Positions 24,175-31,981 of a stretch of 33,946 nucleotides of DNA are shown one piece after another. The stretch spans positions 1 through 33,946 of the forward strand of contig CAYYYL010000029.1 of NCBI GenBank assembly GCA_964475835.1, in the 5' to 3' direction. Origin of the DNA: JABDCI01 sp964475835 (GTDB lineage: Bacteria; Verrucomicrobiota; Verrucomicrobiia; JABWAM01). The notes below the pieces were generated by a model that did not search any database, was not told the origin of the DNA, and saw only the letters and a list, made by a program, of their open reading frames with translations. Every line of letters begins with the position of its first letter. Position 1 is the stretch's first letter. The position numbers and the translations under genes were made by a program.

Positions 24175-26361
24175 TCAAAATCCGACCTGTACCCCCGTGT
24201 AGAGCATGTGGGCATCGTAGTTGGTAAAATCGCCATAAAGTTGATCCCGGTTGCTGAAGAAACCGTATTTAGCGGTCAAGCGCACCCTGTCATTGATTCG
24301 GCGGATCAAGGAAAGAACCACACTATTCTCCTCCCCAGCACTCCCATACGGCAGGCCGGCGACCGAGCTGTCATAGTAGTTGTTCATGGCCTGATAGTAG
24401 GTGTAGGTGGCCGTCAGATCCGTCTTCTTGTCCAACGCAAAACCCGTGGTAAACAGGGTCGTAAAGTAGTTGTTCTTTGCCTCGAGCACAGCCCCAGTAA
24501 TTCCACTGGTAGGGGTTTCCGTTTTTGCAAGGGCCACATTGGCGCTGACCTGGAAATAAAGCCTGGAAAGCGCGTTCCACGTGATTGCTTCTGAGAAAAT
24601 ATGGCTGGTCGTGACTCCCGTCTGAATATTATCCAGACCATCCATTCTGGAATCGATCGTCGCATACTGAAAGTCATAACGGGATACGGTGGTCACATTT
24701 CCCAACGGCCTCCACGTGACACGCAGATTCACATCATCGGTGCTTGTATCCTGTTGCATGATAAAGGCGGGATAGCGGTCCCCACCCACGGCAAGAGTGT
24801 TATCCACCGGATGACGATAGGCCCTCGTATTGAGTTTATGATAGTACTGGGTTCCGGCATTCAAATTCGAAAGAGGGTACCAGTTTGCACCAACGGCATA
24901 CTTCTGATTCCAACGATCCAGTTCACTTCCCCTTGAAATCGTGGGCGCCCCCGCACCTGTTGTGCTGACCAATTGCTCCGCAATGGTCCCCCCGCCTTCC
25001 TCCCAAAGGGCATTGGCATAAAGCGACCAGTTGGGAAGGCCTGCATAACGCGCTTCCAAGCTTTGGGCCACGTTTAGGAATTGCAGGTCATTGTATGCAG
25101 TCGAAAACGTTTGAGCTGGAATCAGAGAAGCTGGGACTGATGTGTTAATATATGTAGAATTACCTCCTGTATCCTCCCGTTCTGCCCGGACCCCGGCGAT
25201 CAGACTCACGTCCTTGCACGGATTTCCCATCGCGTTCAAATTGATCGTGGCCACTTTCATTCCTGAGCCACCTTCAAGATCCAAAAACCCACTATCATTG
25301 TTCTGACGCCCATCAAAAGCGGCGTTAAAAGGAGCATCATACCCAGGTCCATAAATGAAACTTCCTCCAATATCTGTATCCAGAGTCCGCAGGGAATATC
25401 CGGAAGATAGAAGGAGTTTCTCATTGATCCGGGTTTCCGAGGAACCATAGAAATCCAAGGAATCTGAAGTTTGAAGTTCCCGGGTCGTAATTGAACGCTG
25501 AATCGTTTCCGTGGGATGACGGGTCACATACAAACGATTGTTATCCCGCGTCGTTTCATATTTTAGCCCCACCTTAAAATCAGTGGTATCAATGGTGTGT
25601 CTGACATAGCCATTGAACGTGTCTCGGACCTCGTTGATATCACGAAATGAAGGGGAAATCTTTCGCATTCCAAGGCCATCGGTAATTCGAGAGTCACCCC
25701 AAAGAAGCGAATCCTTCTGGCCATTTCGAAACTCGTGGTTGTAAATAAATCCAAAAATCGGCATGTCAGGAAGCGTCAACTCCCCTTCGAACCAAGCCTC
25801 ACCGCGATCCAACGCAAGCTCCCGATCAAAGAGAGTCAACCATTGTCCGTTCTGGGGAAAAAAGCCGCCATGCCCATCATACCAGGTACGAAACTCCTTG
25901 TAACCGACACTCCAGTTACCAACCTTTTCCTTTTCCACTTCATACTTCAGAAGGTAGTCATGGGTATCAAAGAGACCGTGTCCATCCAGCTTGATGACCG
26001 TATCGCTGGAAGGCGCTCTTTCCATGTGAAAATCCTCGATTCCCCCTGAAAAACCACGACTCACCTCGTAACGCCGCATAAAGGAGGGAGCATTTCCATC
26101 CACGCCCACTCCGGTCGCGGACAGGGTAAACCAATTTTCAAATTCCTCTTCTTTGGGATCTACCTCTTTTGGAGCCACGGCAGTTGTCTTTGCGTTTTTA
26201 ACGGAACTTTTTCCCGAATCATCGCCCCACACAAAGGTCATGCTGGAGAACAAAGAAATGGTGATCAACCAGGGCAAGGCGGGAGCCATCAAAGCCCTGC
26301 CATATTCAAGAATCGAGCACCCATTAATTGCGCTCACAGGCCTCTTCATTTGGATCTTCAT
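24175..26361 (-). CDS. outer-membrane beta-barrel, MtrB/PioB-like porin of a cytochrome conduit
   Basis: A 728-residue protein with an N-terminal signal (hydrophobic MAPALPWLITISLFSSMTFV, then WGDD). The remainder is made of alternating, aromatic-rich strands and ends in Phe (TGVQVGF), as outer-membrane barrels do. The length is in the MtrB/PioB range, and the gene sits 20 bases after an octaheme cytochrome gene, the layout of porin-cytochrome complexes. Repeated short motifs such as LKYE, SVGYKEF and GLKYETTRD fit long hairpins of a large barrel. I see no CXXC near the mature N-terminus, which MtrB has. The barrel call is strong; assignment to the MtrB/PioB group rests on size and neighbour. 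A profile search would settle it. Confidence 0.82.
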   Translation of the reverse strand: MKIQMKRPVSAINGCSILEYGRALMAPALPWLITISLFSSMTFVWGDDSGKSSVKNAKTTAVAPKEVDPKEEEFENWFTLSATGVGVDGNAPSFMRRYEVSRGFSGGIEDFHMERAPSSDTVIKLDGHGLFDTHDYLLKYEVEKEKVGNWSVGYKEFRTWYDGHGGFFPQNGQWLTLFDRELALDRGEAWFEGELTLPDMPIFGFIYNHEFRNGQKDSLLWGDSRITDGLGMRKISPSFRDINEVRDTFNGYVRHTIDTTDFKVGLKYETTRDNNRLYVTRHPTETIQRSITTRELQTSDSLDFYGSSETRINEKLLLSSGYSLRTLDTDIGGSFIYGPGYDAPFNAAFDGRQNNDSGFLDLEGGSGMKVATINLNAMGNPCKDVSLIAGVRAEREDTGGNSTYINTSVPASLIPAQTFSTAYNDLQFLNVAQSLEARYAGLPNWSLYANALWEEGGGTIAEQLVSTTGAGAPTISRGSELDRWNQKYAVGANWYPLSNLNAGTQYYHKLNTRAYRHPVDNTLAVGGDRYPAFIMQQDTSTDDVNLRVTWRPLGNVTTVSRYDFQYATIDSRMDGLDNIQTGVTTSHIFSEAITWNALSRLYFQVSANVALAKTETPTSGITGAVLEAKNNYFTTLFTTGFALDKKTDLTATYTYYQAMNNYYDSSVAGLPYGSAGEENSVVLSLIRRINDRVRLTAKYGFFSNRDQLYGDFTNYDAHMLYTGVQVGF

Positions 26362-26381
26362 AAGAATGATATCAATTTACA

Positions 26382-27197
26382 TTATCGTCGCTGGGATGAG
26401 TTGACGTTTGAACCATGCACGCCCTCATGGCAGTCTCCGCTAAAGCATGTTCCATTTTGCAACCGGGAGGCATGATTTGACCCCCCGATGAACACTCCCG
26501 CTGCCGTCTGTTGCTGGAAGTGACACTTCAGGCAAAGATTTGCATCCCGTTCGGTCAGCATACGCTCATTAACAGACCCGTGAACCGCATGGCACGTGGT
26601 ACATCCTTCACGAACCGCTTCATGCTCAAAAATGAAGGGCCCTTTTTGTGCTGTGTGACACTTGAAGCAAGTCTCATTGGATGAAGCCAGCGAAGTTCCT
26701 CCACCCTTCATCGGAGAACCCTTGTGAGGATTATGGCAGTCCGAACAGCTCATCCGACCTTCCGGTACCGGGTGGTGATGAGGCAGGGAAAACTCACCCC
26801 GCTTGTCCAGGTGACATTGAAAACATGTCTCAGGAGACTTATGAGGATTGATAATGGTGTTTCGCTTTCCACCGGAGTCCACATGCAGGCTGCCAGGTCC
26901 ATGGCAGGATTCACACCCTGCATCCTCAGCATTTTTTCCCTTTGCCTGAAGCCGGGAATGTCCCGCCGTTTTAAAATCCTTCGAAATCTCATCGTGACAC
27001 GTCGCACACGATTCGGACCCCACAAACGTTGCACCAGGGATCGAAGGCGGGGCAACCACCACACGATTCACGGTCGCGCAGGAAATCACCACGATCGCAG
27101 TTACAATCAAACCGAGCACTCCCGCAAAAGAGCGAAATCCAAATCGGGCTCGTGTTCGTTCCAGTTGTTGAGGAGGAGGATTTTGAAGGGTCGTCAT
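26382..27197 (-). CDS. octaheme c-type cytochrome lipoprotein of the outer-membrane conduit
   Basis: A 271-residue protein. A hydrophobic stretch ending in VISC gives a lipobox with Cys40. Eight heme sites follow: CATCH, CESCH, CFQCH, CSDCH, CFKCH, CTTCH, CLKCH and a last CFSGDCH with four residues between the cysteines. Spaced histidines (HHHP, FEHE, NPHK) can serve as distal ligands. The heme number equals that of Geobacter OmaB, the periplasmic partner that inserts into the OmbB porin, and the pattern also resembles MtrA/DmsE decahemes. With the barrel gene next to it, it should form the wire through the outer membrane. I chose the ATG at 27197 because the sigma-54 promoter predicts transcription from about 27220, which removes the ATG at 27224. 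Confidence 0.88.
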   Translation of the reverse strand: MTTLQNPPPQQLERTRARFGFRSFAGVLGLIVTAIVVISCATVNRVVVAPPSIPGATFVGSESCATCHDEISKDFKTAGHSRLQAKGKNAEDAGCESCHGPGSLHVDSGGKRNTIINPHKSPETCFQCHLDKRGEFSLPHHHPVPEGRMSCSDCHNPHKGSPMKGGGTSLASSNETCFKCHTAQKGPFIFEHEAVREGCTTCHAVHGSVNERMLTERDANLCLKCHFQQQTAAGVFIGGSNHASRLQNGTCFSGDCHEGVHGSNVNSSQRR

Positions 27198-27230
27198 AAG
27201 CGGTTTTCTTTCCATGCTGTCCATGTGTGT

Positions 27231-27246
27231 AGCAATTTATATGCCA
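27231..27246 (-). promoter_or_regulatory. sigma-54 (-24/-12) promoter before the octaheme gene
   Basis: On the minus strand TGGCATATAAATTGCT matches TGGCAC-N5-TTGCW, with the GG and GC dinucleotides at the exact required distance. Transcription would start near 27220, 23 bases before the chosen ATG. The gene just upstream encodes a sigma-54 activator. This is the only match of that spacing I found in the intergenic regions of the block. Confidence 0.72.
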
Positions 27247-27320
27247 GACAAAAATTCATTCCACGGGACATCTTTGCAGCACCTTTACCCAGCACAACCC
27301 GGCAAGTCAACGGATCAAAG

Positions 27321-27345
27321 AAAAAAACACGGCGCGTTTTCGCGC
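27321..27345 (-). terminator. terminator-like hairpin after the response regulator gene
   Basis: GCGCG-AAAA-CGCGC on the minus strand is followed after a few bases by seven T. It lies 27 bases past the regulator's stop and about 118 bases upstream of the predicted sigma-54 start, so the palindrome could instead be the activator's binding site. Confidence 0.45.
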
Positions 27346-27371
27346 ACTCCATGATCGATAACGAGCGGATT

Positions 27372-28751
27372 TTAGGTGAGACCATATTTTTCCATTCGGC
27401 GACGCAGTGCATCACGCTCCAACCCGAGCAATCGTGCGGCCCGCGTCTGATTATTGGCCGACATCGCCAACGCCTGCTTCACAAACCCTTTCTCCACTTC
27501 TTGCAATGAAATGCCGGAAGCCGGTAGGGAAAAGAGTCCGCTCACCTGGGCTGTACTAACTGCATTTCCAGATTGTAATTCTGCAGGAAGACCTTCCAAC
27601 CCAATCGGCTCATCACTTCCAAGAATAATGGCACGTTCAATGACATTCCGAAGTTCCCTCACATTTCCCGGCCAGGCATAGCGTAGAAGAATCTCCATGG
27701 CCTCCGAGGATATTCCGCGGACATTTCGATGAAATTCCACATTGTAGTGCGCCACGAAATACTCTGAAAGCAGGGGAATGTCCTCCCGACGGGTTCGCAA
27801 GGGGGGAATCAGAAGAGGAATGACTTTCAAACGATAAAGTAGATCCTGGCGAAAACTTCCCTCCGCCACGCCACGCTCCAAATCGCGATTCGTCGCCGCA
27901 ATCAAACGAATGTCAGTCGACAGATCCTGCCCACCGCCCAATCGCCGGAACCTTCGGTCCTCCAACACACGTAATAGCCTTGCCTGCATGGCGAGGGGCA
28001 TGTCGCCGATTTCATCCAGCATCAGGGTCCCCCCATTCGCAAGTTCCAGCAAACCGCGTCGCATGGTTTTTGCATCCGTAAAGGCACCCCGTTCATGCCC
28101 GAAAAGTTCACTCTCAATCAATGTCTCCGGAATCGCCGCGCAATTGATGGCAATGAAAGGCCCCTCCCGTCGATCACTGCATCCGTGGATCGCTTTTGCA
28201 ACAAGGTCTTTTCCCGTCCCATTTTCTCCCTGCAACAACACCATGGAAGCACTGCTCCGGGCAATCCGGGCGATGGAATCCCTCAGTTCCAACATTTTCG
28301 GGCTCGATCCCACCAGGGTGGACAGATGGCGTTCCTCTCCCTCACGCCTCAACAAAGCCACCTCCCGACGCAATCGCACGCTTTCCCAGGCCCGCCGGAG
28401 AATAAGTTGAAGCCGATCAAAGTCAAAGGGCTTGCAGATGTAATCCGATGCGCCCGAGCGCATACAGTCGACCACCATGGACGTCTGGTCATCCGCGGTC
28501 GTCATGATCACCGGAAGGTGGGCGTCCCGCTTGCGGATCTCCTTTAAAGCAGAAACCCCATCCATTCCGGGAAGCCGGATGTCGAGGAGCAGAACATCGA
28601 TGGACTCCGGATTCAGGGACTCGAGGGCCGCCTCCGCAGTCTCAAACATCTCCACTTCGTAATCCCCACTTGCCATCAATTTTTCGCGCATCGACCAACG
28701 CTGAAGCTTGTCGTCGTCAACCACGGTCACTCTCACCCGGGTTGAGTTCAC
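27372..28751 (-). CDS. sigma-54-dependent response regulator (NtrC family)
   Basis: A 459-residue activator with three domains. The receiver has an acidic pocket around 11-14, the phospho-acceptor Asp57 in LLDIRLPG and the conserved Lys in CKPFD. The AAA+ domain has Walker A GENGTGKD at 175-182, the sigma-54 contact loop GAFTDA at 222-227 (a frequent variant of GAFTGA), and Walker B LMLDEIGDM. A Fis-type helix-turn-helix closes the protein (TRAARLLGLERDALRRRM). It starts with GTG overlapping the kinase stop (GTGA), with AAGGAGG five bases before. As partner of the heme-motif kinase it should drive the sigma-54 promoter at 27231 and so the cytochrome conduit. Confidence 0.94.
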   Translation of the reverse strand: MNSTRVRVTVVDDDKLQRWSMREKLMASGDYEVEMFETAEAALESLNPESIDVLLLDIRLPGMDGVSALKEIRKRDAHLPVIMTTADDQTSMVVDCMRSGASDYICKPFDFDRLQLILRRAWESVRLRREVALLRREGEERHLSTLVGSSPKMLELRDSIARIARSSASMVLLQGENGTGKDLVAKAIHGCSDRREGPFIAINCAAIPETLIESELFGHERGAFTDAKTMRRGLLELANGGTLMLDEIGDMPLAMQARLLRVLEDRRFRRLGGGQDLSTDIRLIAATNRDLERGVAEGSFRQDLLYRLKVIPLLIPPLRTRREDIPLLSEYFVAHYNVEFHRNVRGISSEAMEILLRYAWPGNVRELRNVIERAIILGSDEPIGLEGLPAELQSGNAVSTAQVSGLFSLPASGISLQEVEKGFVKQALAMSANNQTRAARLLGLERDALRRRMEKYGLT

Positions 28752-30352
28752 AGCCCCTCCTTTTGAACGACCATTTCCCGTCGGGAATCTTCAGAAAACC
28801 CACCCCATGAAGAACCTGCCGATTCCAGGATCGGGAAAAAAACACGAAACTGGGTTCCGCGGCCTGGCTCACTCTTGAACTCCAGCCTCCCCCCGTGCTG
28901 TTGAATGATGCCACGCGTGATGGAAAGCCCCAATCCCGTCCCATGTTGTTTTGTGGTGAAAAACGGGGAAAAGATGCGGGGCTGAACCTCGCGGGGGATT
29001 CCCGGGCCTGTATCCCGGATCGTCAGCACACATTCCCCCTCCCCTTCAACCATGGCAATGGCGAGTTCGCCCCCCGTCTTCATCGCTTCAATCGCATTGA
29101 GAACCAGATTCAAAATCGCCTGCTGGATCTGCGCTGGATCTGCGTGAACCTCAAATTCCTCAGCAGCGCACCGCACATCTATCCGGACATGATGCTTCCC
29201 CGCCTGGGGGCCGACAAACTTGACACAACGTTCCACGAGGTCACGAAGGTTGCAGGGAACTTTTTTGGGGGGCTTGGGCCTCACATACTGCAACATGTCA
29301 CTCACAATCCGTTGAATACGATCCGTCTGCAGCACCACCTCATCCACAATCTCCCGCATGATTTGATTTCCATTGCCCGGGGCGATTTTTTCCGAAAGAA
29401 CCTGCACGGCCGTTCGAATACCAGCAAGGGGGTTTCGAATCTCGTGGGCCATGGACGACGCTAACTCCCCCACACTGGCAAGTTTTTCGGCCTGTTGTAT
29501 CTGCCGGTCATGCGCAATTTGAAGCGACGATTGCGCCTTCGCAAGACTGTGAATCATGCGATTAAATCCATGCCCAAGTTGCGCCGTTTCATCACGGCTG
29601 CGAACCGGAAACCGCACACTCAAATCCCCACCCTGCGCACGGTGCATGAGCCGAAGAAGCAAAGCCAGGGGCTGCCGTACAAAACGGACAAAGCAAAACA
29701 CCATTCCCACAAGAATCAGGACCGTCATCATCACCCCGTAGAACAGAATCCATTGCATCTGCCATTCCGAGGAAGCCAGCATCGGTGCAGGACCGGTCCG
29801 GATCTCTCCAAGCTGGCTCTGGCCACCCTCATGGCAAGACCGGCACTCACCATGATTGGGAAGTCGCATGACAAGACCACCCCCCCCTGCGTTTTTCCTC
29901 CACGCCATGCCAGCCTGTCCAGGCATCGTCGAGGAAACAATCCTCTGTTCGGGATCCACCACCCAGACATCCGGCCCCGCCCGATCGAAATTCAACTTCG
30001 CAGGAGGATGCTTTCCGGCCTTGATCCCCCCTATCAAACTACGACTGAATTGCTCCTGCACCGACAGGGAAACAATCGTCCCCAGGGCATCCCGCCGATC
30101 CTGCATCCAGCGCCCCTGCATCCGAAAAACCAGATAACTGTAAATCCCCACCACCATCGACAGGGCAAGGGCAAGCGCCACCACAATCTTGATCAACACT
30201 GAACACTGTCCGATCCGCCTTTGCATCCGCCGCGCAAACAACATTCCGCTCCCCATCCCCTTCCCCAAAATGGATGAAGGAACACCCTTTGATGGATTGG
30301 CAACCTCCGCCTTGCTGCCGGAGCGACCGCGTTTTCGGGATTCGCGTGGCAT
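28748..30352 (-). CDS. sensor histidine kinase with a c-type heme motif in its periplasmic domain
   Basis: A 534-residue membrane kinase. Helix 1 is at about 52-77, a periplasmic domain of about 120 residues follows, helix 2 is at about 201-224, then HAMP (about 225-280), HisKA with the H-box MAHEIRNPLAG (His303), and a HATPase domain with NLVLNAIEA, DTGPGIP and GTGLGLSI. The periplasmic part contains CRSCH at 170-174 (context NHGECRSCHEGG), a c-heme attachment site, so the sensor probably binds heme covalently and reads redox state or a gaseous ligand. Such heme-c sensors are known in metal-respiring bacteria. The N-terminal 40 residues are basic and low in order. There is an in-frame TGA just upstream of the ATG. 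It is coupled to the response regulator gene. Confidence 0.9.
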   Translation of the reverse strand: MPRESRKRGRSGSKAEVANPSKGVPSSILGKGMGSGMLFARRMQRRIGQCSVLIKIVVALALALSMVVGIYSYLVFRMQGRWMQDRRDALGTIVSLSVQEQFSRSLIGGIKAGKHPPAKLNFDRAGPDVWVVDPEQRIVSSTMPGQAGMAWRKNAGGGGLVMRLPNHGECRSCHEGGQSQLGEIRTGPAPMLASSEWQMQWILFYGVMMTVLILVGMVFCFVRFVRQPLALLLRLMHRAQGGDLSVRFPVRSRDETAQLGHGFNRMIHSLAKAQSSLQIAHDRQIQQAEKLASVGELASSMAHEIRNPLAGIRTAVQVLSEKIAPGNGNQIMREIVDEVVLQTDRIQRIVSDMLQYVRPKPPKKVPCNLRDLVERCVKFVGPQAGKHHVRIDVRCAAEEFEVHADPAQIQQAILNLVLNAIEAMKTGGELAIAMVEGEGECVLTIRDTGPGIPREVQPRIFSPFFTTKQHGTGLGLSITRGIIQQHGGRLEFKSEPGRGTQFRVFFPILESAGSSWGGFSEDSRREMVVQKEGL

Positions 30353-30485
30353 GTTTCTAGAGAGGAGTATGGGTCAATCCCCCCCCTCCTTCTTACCCTA
30401 CCTTGATCAATCATTTGCAGAACTTGTCCACCCCCGAAGCCGGGACTGGCATTTCCCAGCTCGGACTGCCAAACTTGGCATTTCC

Positions 30486-31079
30486 ATGAACTACGGACTT
30501 TTTGGAGGAAGTTTTGATCCGGTACACAACGGGCATGTGGAAATCGTCCGGGAAGCTCTGCGTTCGGGACTGGAACAGGTCGTCGTGATGCCCTGCCTCA
30601 TTTCGCCTCACAAGCAGATCGGATCCCCAGCCGACATGCATGCCAGCGTCGAACATCGCTGGAACATGCTTCAGCTTGCGTTCGGAGCCGATGAAAACAC
30701 AACCCTCTCCCGTCATGAACTGGAGGGCACCCCCCCCTCCTACACTTTCCACACCATCGCCCACCTTGAAAAGCAACGCCCCAAAGACCACCTCACCCTG
30801 ATCCTGGGACTGGACCAGTTCATCATGTTGGACCAATGGGCCGGATATCCCGACTGGACCAGCCGGGTCCGCTTCCTTGTTTTCAACCGTGGGGAGGGAC
30901 AGGGCCAGGTGATTCCCGAAAAATATCACTACATGGACGTCACCTTCATGGAGAAAAAAGTCTCCCCCCTTTCATCCACCTTCATTCGCACCCAAATTCG
31001 GGAGGGTCAGCGAATCGACAGCATGGTTCCGCCGAAAGTGAACGCCTATATTCAGGACCACGACCTCTACCGGAGCTGA
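30486..31079 (+). CDS. nadD: nicotinate-nucleotide adenylyltransferase
   Basis: A 197-residue nucleotidyltransferase that joins nicotinate mononucleotide and ATP to deamido-NAD. The family opening MNYGLFGGSFDPVHNGHVEI carries the GGSFDPxHxGH motif with both catalytic histidines. PCLISPHKQ follows, then a dinucleotide region near LILGLDQF, and the ending SPLSSTFIRTQIREGQ contains the ISSTxIR-type motif. I chose the ATG at 30486 because it gives the standard start; the open frame runs back to 30189 inside the kinase gene on the other strand. There is no Shine-Dalgarno site. Its last 13 bases overlap the convergent NAD kinase-like gene. Confidence 0.95.
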   Translation: MNYGLFGGSFDPVHNGHVEIVREALRSGLEQVVVMPCLISPHKQIGSPADMHASVEHRWNMLQLAFGADENTTLSRHELEGTPPSYTFHTIAHLEKQRPKDHLTLILGLDQFIMLDQWAGYPDWTSRVRFLVFNRGEGQGQVIPEKYHYMDVTFMEKKVSPLSSTFIRTQIREGQRIDSMVPPKVNAYIQDHDLYRS

Positions 31080-31981
31080 TCAGATCTCCTCCCATTCCAG
31101 CCGGAAATCACCCACAGGGGCGCCCCCATTCGAATCTCCGCCACCGCTCCCTCACGGAATGGATGGAATCGCTGGGCATCGATCACCAAAACCCCCTGGG
31201 AATCATTCAACGATCGCACACGCATCTTCATCCCACGCTTTAACACCCCATGCTTGCACTTCAATCTTGAAAGCCTCCCGCTGTAAGGCTCGGTGGCAAG
31301 AAATTGCAGAACAGGTCCGTCTTTCGGCTTTCGACTCCCTTGTGCAAATAAAAAGCGGGAAGCCGCATCAAACCAACCGGTCGACCCCGCCCCCGTCGCA
31401 ACAATCAACCCCGAACACTTCTGCTCCTCCTTTTTTCCGTGAAACATGAGTTGATGACGGGACATCTGGGTGCGAATCATCTCCCCAAGGAAAAGATCCG
31501 AAACCCCCAGAGTCGGCAGAACCTTCCCGTCCACAGAAACCTGAATGCGCGCCCATTCTTCAACCTGGAAAGCCCCGCCAAACAACTGATCCGCGTAAGC
31601 CAGCAAATCGCCCACCCGGCACGTCGTGATCCTTCCTTCGCTCGTCATCGGATCCGAGTTGATCCCAAGCATCAAGGTTTTTCCCACAAAATGGGAAACA
31701 TACTGAAAATGATTATCGCCTCCGAGCGAAACGACAAGCCCCGCCCCCTTCGTGAGAGAACGAGTGAGCCTGCTGCGATCAATGAATCGTGCCTTGGGAA
31801 AAGCCGTTTTCAACAACCGGATCGATTCCTGCTGCCGCTCATAGCTTTCCACAATGCGGGCCGCATCCATCCCATCTCTGGCATATTTTCGAATCAACCG
31901 CGCCGGACTCAGGCGATATCGCTTCTGATCCCACTCAAACTTGCTCCACTTGGGCACCACTAACATGTGTTCTTGTTTCAC
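31067..31981 (-). CDS. NAD kinase-like protein with GGDN motif
   Basis: A 304-residue protein of the NAD/diacylglycerol-kinase fold. The diagnostic region is SLGGDNHFQ (residues 86-93): the usual GGDGT of NAD kinases reads GGDNH here, keeping the catalytic Asp. Further on, CSGLIVATGAGSTGW matches the family segment that shapes the NAD site, and GINSDP occupies the place of the NxG-x-x-GFL/DP region. NAD kinase makes NADP from NAD. It starts with GTG overlapping the nadB stop (GTGA), with GGAG six bases before, so it is coupled to NAD synthesis, which supports the assignment. Whether the altered motif changes donor or substrate is not known to me. Confidence 0.75.
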   Translation of the reverse strand: MKQEHMLVVPKWSKFEWDQKRYRLSPARLIRKYARDGMDAARIVESYERQQESIRLLKTAFPKARFIDRSRLTRSLTKGAGLVVSLGGDNHFQYVSHFVGKTLMLGINSDPMTSEGRITTCRVGDLLAYADQLFGGAFQVEEWARIQVSVDGKVLPTLGVSDLFLGEMIRTQMSRHQLMFHGKKEEQKCSGLIVATGAGSTGWFDAASRFLFAQGSRKPKDGPVLQFLATEPYSGRLSRLKCKHGVLKRGMKMRVRSLNDSQGVLVIDAQRFHPFREGAVAEIRMGAPLWVISGWNGRRSDQLR

